Assembly: GCA_900316715.1 (NCBI GenBank)
Contig: ONEC01000024.1
Coordinates: 1 to 47,603 of the forward strand
Direction: 5' to 3'
DNA from: an uncultured Eubacteriales bacterium
GTDB lineage: Bacteria > Bacillota > Clostridia > Lachnospirales > Lachnospiraceae
Length of the DNA stretch: 47,603 nucleotides
Both the position numbers and the translations under genes were made by a program. This document shows, in pieces, positions 44,206-47,603 of this stretch; the stretch's first letter is position 1; every line of letters starts with the position of its first letter. The notes beneath the pieces were generated by a model. It searched no databases and was not told where the DNA came from. It saw nothing but the letters and a program-made list of their open reading frames with translations.

Positions 44206-44820
44206 ATGAGTAAAGGAAAGCTTGTAGTTATATCAGGATTCTCCGGTGCAGGTAAAGGAACTATAGTAAAGCAGCTTATCGAAAGATATGGTTACAGCCT
44301 TTCAGTTTCTGCTACTACAAGAGCACCAAGAGAAGGTGAGGTTGATGGTAAGGACTATTACTTTAAGACTACGGATGAATTCCTGAGTCTGGTTGATTAT
44401 AACGGCCTTATCGAATGGACCAAATATGTAGACAACTATTATGGAACACCTAGAAAGTTTGTTGAAGACGAACTTGCTGCAGGAAAGACCGTAATACTTG
44501 AGATAGAGGTTAAGGGTGCTGCGAATATCAAGGCACAGTATCCGGATGCAGTTCTTCTGTTCCTTACAACGAAGGATGTTGAGACTTTAAGAGGAAGACT
44601 TCGTAAGAGGGGAACAGAGACGGATGAAGTAATAGAGAAGCGCATTAAGCGTGCGGCTGAAGAGTCAGAACTTATGGATAACTATGATTACATAGTTGTG
44701 AATGATGACCTTGAAGAGTGTATCGATACAGTACATTCCATAATAATCAGCGATTATTACAAGACTGAGAACATGACAGAGTTCATTAAGACCATCAGAG
44801 AAGATCTCGCAGATGAGTAA
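44206..44820 (+). CDS. gmk: Guanylate kinase
   Basis: Gmk phosphorylates GMP to GDP, a step in GTP supply that also meets (p)ppGpp metabolism. Motifs are GKLVVISGFSGAGKGTIVKQL (P-loop), SATTRAPREGEVDGKDYYF, and EIEVKGAANIK. At 204 residues it is normal. The start MSKGK at 44206 has GGGAGG ~10 bp upstream; an ATG at 44200 is also possible, and a GTG at 44185 is unlikely. rpoZ follows 43 bp later. Confidence 0.96.
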   Translation: MSKGKLVVISGFSGAGKGTIVKQLIERYGYSLSVSATTRAPREGEVDGKDYYFKTTDEFLSLVDYNGLIEWTKYVDNYYGTPRKFVEDELAAGKTVILEIEVKGAANIKAQYPDAVLLFLTTKDVETLRGRLRKRGTETDEVIEKRIKRAAEESELMDNYDYIVVNDDLEECIDTVHSIIISDYYKTENMTEFIKTIREDLADE

Positions 44821-44863
44821 ATAGCATGTAACCCACAGGGTTCATATAGAAGGAGGAAGAAAT

Positions 44864-45097
44864 ATGATACATCCATCTTATTCAGACCTTATGGCAGTCG
44901 CTAACACAGGCGTAGAGCCAGGCGAGCAGCCGGTTGTTCAGAGCAGATATTCTATTGTGCTTGCTACAGCTAAGAGAGCAAGACAGATAGTAAAAGGTTC
45001 TGAGCCGCTTGTTGATGACATAGCTGGAAAGAAGCCGCTTTCCATAGCAGTAGAAGAGCTTTATGAAGGCAAGATAAAGATTGTCGGAGACGAATAA
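44864..45097 (+). CDS. rpoZ: RNA polymerase omega subunit
   Basis: This 77-residue protein has the omega-subunit pattern: MIHPSYSDL, SRYSIVLATAKRARQI, KPLSIAVEELYEGKI. Omega aids assembly and stability of RNA polymerase and can contribute to the ppGpp site in some bacteria. AGGAGGA lies ~8 bp before the ATG. It sits after gmk as in many Firmicutes. A very strong hairpin follows 8 bp after its stop. Confidence 0.95.
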   Translation: MIHPSYSDLMAVANTGVEPGEQPVVQSRYSIVLATAKRARQIVKGSEPLVDDIAGKKPLSIAVEELYEGKIKIVGDE

Positions 45098-45105
45098 TCA
45101 TGAAT

Positions 45106-45148
45106 GATTACAAGGCGTGCTCACAAGAGCACGCCTTGTAATCGTTTT
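45106..45148 (+). terminator. Very strong intrinsic terminator between rpoZ and murE
   Basis: A 17-bp perfect stem, GATTACAAGGCGTGCTC (45106-45122) with GAGCACGCCTTGTAATC (45127-45143), loop ACAA, is followed by GTTTT. I see no clear promoter in the 39 bp between it and the murE ribosome site, so murE-priA is either expressed by read-through or from an undetected promoter. Confidence 0.92.
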
Positions 45149-45187
45149 AGAAAGACTATCTCTATGGGGCGGAGAGGAGATATAGAT

Positions 45188-46717
45188 ATGAGATTAGATG
45201 AGATTACAGGCTCGCTGGATGTAAAGATTCAGGGAGATTCAGATATAGATATTAAGGCTATTACCAATGATTCAAGAAAAGTATCAGAGGGAAGCCTCTA
45301 TTTTGCTATTCCGGGAGCTAAGGTAGACGGAGCAAAGTTTATTCCGGGAGCAGTAAGAGATGGTGCAAAGGCTGTGGTTACAGAATGGCCTGTAGAGAGG
45401 ATTGTTTCAGAGCTGAAACTTTCAGAAGATGAGATGAGGAGCGTTACATTTGTAATAACAGATAATGCCCGACTCACAATGGGTATTATGAGCAGCAACT
45501 TCTATGGCAACCCTTCTGAAAAGCTTACGGTAATTGGAATTACAGGAACAAAGGGAAAGACCACAACTTCATATATGATCCGTGATATGCTGGAGAAAGC
45601 AGGACATAAGACAGGTCTTGTGGGTACTATAGAGATTCTTGACGGAAAGAACAGAATCCCTGCTCAGAACACAACGCCTGAATCAATCGAGCTTCACAGA
45701 ATATTTAGCGAGATGCTGGAGAATGGCCTTGATTCAGTAGTTATGGAAGTGTCATCTCAGGGACTTAAACTGAACAGAGTTGCCGGAGTGGACTTTGATT
45801 ATGGTATATTTACAAATCTTTCGCCAGACCATATAGGACCGGATGAACATGATTCATATGAAGAATATAGAGACTGCAAGAAGATGCTCTTTAATATGGC
45901 GCGTACAGGAATCTTTAACATTGATGATCCGGAAACGGCATATATGATGGAAGGGGCTTCCTGCGATATTGTGACATTTGGTGAGACGGAAGATGCAACC
46001 TATAGAGCATCTGACGTAAAAATCTATTCTGAAAAGGGAACTCTTGGAATGGAGTATAGTCTTGGCGGAAAACTGTCAGCAGATGTTTTTGTAGATCTTC
46101 CGGGAGATTTCAGCGTACATAACTCGCTTGCGGCTGTTGCTGTTGCAGATATGATGGGTGTTTCACTTGAGAAGATATGTGAAATTCTTAAGGTAATAAA
46201 GGTTCGCGGAAGAGTTGAGATGATTCCGATATCAGATGAGTTTACCCTTATGATAGATTATGCTCATAATGACATGTCTCTTAAGTCGCTGCTTCTGGCT
46301 ATCAGAAAGTACGAACCAAAGAGAATAGTTACCCTTTTTGGATGCGGAGGAAACAGATCCAAGGACAGACGTTACGGTATGGGTGAAATGTCAGGAAGAT
46401 ACTCTGATTTCACTATAATCACAAGTGATAATCCGAGAAGAGAGAATCCTCAGGATATAATCGATGATATTAAAGTAGGAATAGGCAAGACTGACGGAAA
46501 ATACGCAGAGATCATAGACCGTAAGGAAGCTATAAGATATGCCATCATGAACGCATGTCCGGGGGACATCATAATACTTGCCGGAAAGGGACATGAGGAT
46601 TATCAGGAGATCAATGGTGTAAAGCATCATATGGATGAGAGAGACCTGATAAGAGAGATATTGGAGGAAGAGGATGTCACAAAAATATGCGGATATAATA
46701 ATAGATATTTCGCATGA
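45188..46717 (+). CDS. murE: UDP-MurNAc-tripeptide synthetase
   Basis: MurE adds the third residue of the peptidoglycan stem. It has ITNDSRKVSEGSLYFA, the ATP-binding GTKGKTTTSYM (about residues 120-130), ENTTPESIELHRIF (as NTTPESIEL), MEVSSQGL, and the DNPR motif (TSDNPRRENP) that in family members binds meso-diaminopimelate, so mDAP is the predicted substrate. At 509 residues it is normal. The start at 45188 has GAGGAGA 7 bp upstream; the frame is open into the terminator but that is not coding. It lies outside the dcw cluster and overlaps priA by 44 bp. Confidence 0.95.
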   Translation: MRLDEITGSLDVKIQGDSDIDIKAITNDSRKVSEGSLYFAIPGAKVDGAKFIPGAVRDGAKAVVTEWPVERIVSELKLSEDEMRSVTFVITDNARLTMGIMSSNFYGNPSEKLTVIGITGTKGKTTTSYMIRDMLEKAGHKTGLVGTIEILDGKNRIPAQNTTPESIELHRIFSEMLENGLDSVVMEVSSQGLKLNRVAGVDFDYGIFTNLSPDHIGPDEHDSYEEYRDCKKMLFNMARTGIFNIDDPETAYMMEGASCDIVTFGETEDATYRASDVKIYSEKGTLGMEYSLGGKLSADVFVDLPGDFSVHNSLAAVAVADMMGVSLEKICEILKVIKVRGRVEMIPISDEFTLMIDYAHNDMSLKSLLLAIRKYEPKRIVTLFGCGGNRSKDRRYGMGEMSGRYSDFTIITSDNPRRENPQDIIDDIKVGIGKTDGKYAEIIDRKEAIRYAIMNACPGDIIILAGKGHEDYQEINGVKHHMDERDLIREILEEEDVTKICGYNNRYFA

Positions 46718-47603
46718 AGGAGTAGATAGGACATTTGAATATAAGATACCTGAAACACTTGCTGACAGAGTGCAGGTTGGTTCAGTTGTAAAGGTTCCCT
46801 TCGGTCAGGGAAACAGAACAAGACAAGGGTACGTGATCGGCGTGAAGGAGACTTCAGAGTGGGATCCAGATAAGCTGAAGAATATTCTTGAGATAAATGA
46901 GAAAGCTGTTGAAGTGGAAGGCAATCTGATAAGGCTTGCCGAGTGGATGAGAGAGACCTACGGAGGAACCATGATAGCTTCTCTCCGTACCGTAATGCCT
47001 GTGAAGGAGAAGGTGGCCGGAAGGAAAGCGAAGATAGATGTAATGGATGAGGTACCGGAGTTTACCCCGGTCGGAGAGCTGACAAGAGAGCAGGCTGAGG
47101 TCGTAAGTACATTTGAATCAGATTACGATCAGGGTATAAGAGATAAATATCTGCTGCATGGAATAACAGGAAGCGGCAAGACGGAAGTTTATATAAGGCT
47201 TGCTGAAAAGGTTATAGCCGAAGGCTCATCAGTTATAGTATTGGTTCCGGAGATTGCACTTACGTATCAGACGGTGGCAAGATTCAGGACAGTATTTGGA
47301 AACAGAATATCTATACTTAATTCAAGACTCAGTAAGGGTGAGAAGTTCAGAGAATTTGAACGTGCAAGATCAGGAGAGACCGATATAATTATCGGACCAC
47401 GTTCTGCACTGTTTGCGCCGTTTGAAAAGCTGGGACTTATTATAATCGATGAGGAACATGATGGTTCCTATAAGAGTGAAACAACACCGAAGTATCATGC
47501 GAGAGAAGTGGCATTTGAAAGAGCAAGGATAGAAGGTGCGTCGGTGGTTCTCGGAAGTGCAACACCATCTGTTGTGAGCTTCTATATGGCTGAGAAGGGC
47601 GAT
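46674..47603 (+). CDS. priA: Primosomal replication helicase PriA (5' part, runs off the window)
   Basis: PriA restarts stalled replication forks. The visible 310 codons include the N-terminal 3'-DNA-binding domain (YADIIIDISHEGVDRTFEYKIPE, VGSVVKVPFGQGNR), then the helicase core with Walker A GITGSGKTEVYIRL, EIALTYQT, GPRSALFAPF and the DEEH box (IIDEEHDGSYK), up to VLGSATPS. The zinc-binding and C-terminal parts are beyond the edge. GGAGG (46663-46667) is 6 bp before the ATG, inside murE, in a different frame. In many Firmicutes priA follows rpoZ (often after coaBC); murE stands in between here. Confidence 0.95.
   Translation, partial: MSQKYADIIIDISHEGVDRTFEYKIPETLADRVQVGSVVKVPFGQGNRTRQGYVIGVKETSEWDPDKLKNILEINEKAVEVEGNLIRLAEWMRETYGGTMIASLRTVMPVKEKVAGRKAKIDVMDEVPEFTPVGELTREQAEVVSTFESDYDQGIRDKYLLHGITGSGKTEVYIRLAEKVIAEGSSVIVLVPEIALTYQTVARFRTVFGNRISILNSRLSKGEKFREFERARSGETDIIIGPRSALFAPFEKLGLIIIDEEHDGSYKSETTPKYHAREVAFERARIEGASVVLGSATPSVVSFYMAEKGD

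Noticed and set aside
45104-45187. Longer N-terminus for MurE starting in the terminator
   Set aside because: It would run through the 17-bp hairpin; GAGGAGA before 45188 sets the start.

Overview
The window looks like chromosomal core DNA of a low-to-mid G+C anaerobic Clostridia bacterium, most likely Lachnospiraceae (Butyrivibrio/Roseburia-like). This rests on gene content and order: a FabK-type fatty-acid operon, a GEMM-I c-di-GMP riboswitch, an HrcA/CIRCE-controlled clpB, meso-DAP-type MurE, strong GGAGG ribosome sites and AGA-rich codon use. I saw no rRNA, tRNA, CRISPR array, transposase, integrase or phage gene.

Layout. 1-3.6 kb: a UBA/DUF4342 protein, an OmpR-type two-component pair and an unknown membrane protein, ending in a terminator that sits inside a large nested palindrome. 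3.8-5.7 kb (minus): an ABC-F ATPase, diverging from nrdR. 5.9-13.2 kb: nrdR, a YigZ protein, an HtrA protease, tgt-yajC, a lipoprotein, a membrane protein, exonuclease III and a putative manganese exporter. 13.1-22 kb: an acyl-CoA ligase (minus) diverging from acpP-accD-accA-fabK-fabD-fabG-fabF-fabZ-marR. The two promoters share one palindrome whose outer arms are both -35 boxes. accD is split by a frame change and lacks most of its zinc ribbon.

22.3-28.1 kb: an AraC regulator, a small (p)ppGpp synthetase, a NUDIX hydrolase, and a four-gene PspA / zinc-ribbon / TPM / SPFH cassette matching the B. subtilis pspA-ydjGHI envelope-stress system. 28.1-30.9 kb: clpB with a clear promoter and a perfect CIRCE. 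31-39.7 kb: phenylacetate-CoA ligase; a membrane-anchored C39-like protein without its catalytic Cys and His; nnrE-nnrD fusion; alr; a CBS/CorC protein; yebC; a cytidylate-kinase-like protein; glgA. 39.7-42 kb: rqcH split into two ORFs, and trmL. 42-43.2 kb: promoter, c-di-GMP-I riboswitch, terminator and one type IV prepilin. 43.3 kb to the end: yicC-gmk-rpoZ, a very strong hairpin, murE, and priA running off the edge.

The genes cover membrane lipid synthesis, cell-wall precursor supply (alr, murE), stress responses (HtrA, PspA cassette, ClpB, RelQ-like enzyme, split RqcH) and translation/tRNA maintenance. The most unusual items are the riboswitch-pilin unit, the shared -35 palindrome, the C39 pseudo-peptidase, the two split core genes (accD, rqcH) and the nested palindrome near 3.6 kb. 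I found no clearly novel multi-gene defence or mobile system. Start sites were chosen by reading ribosome-binding sites; all functional names come from recognising motifs and order, not from database searches.
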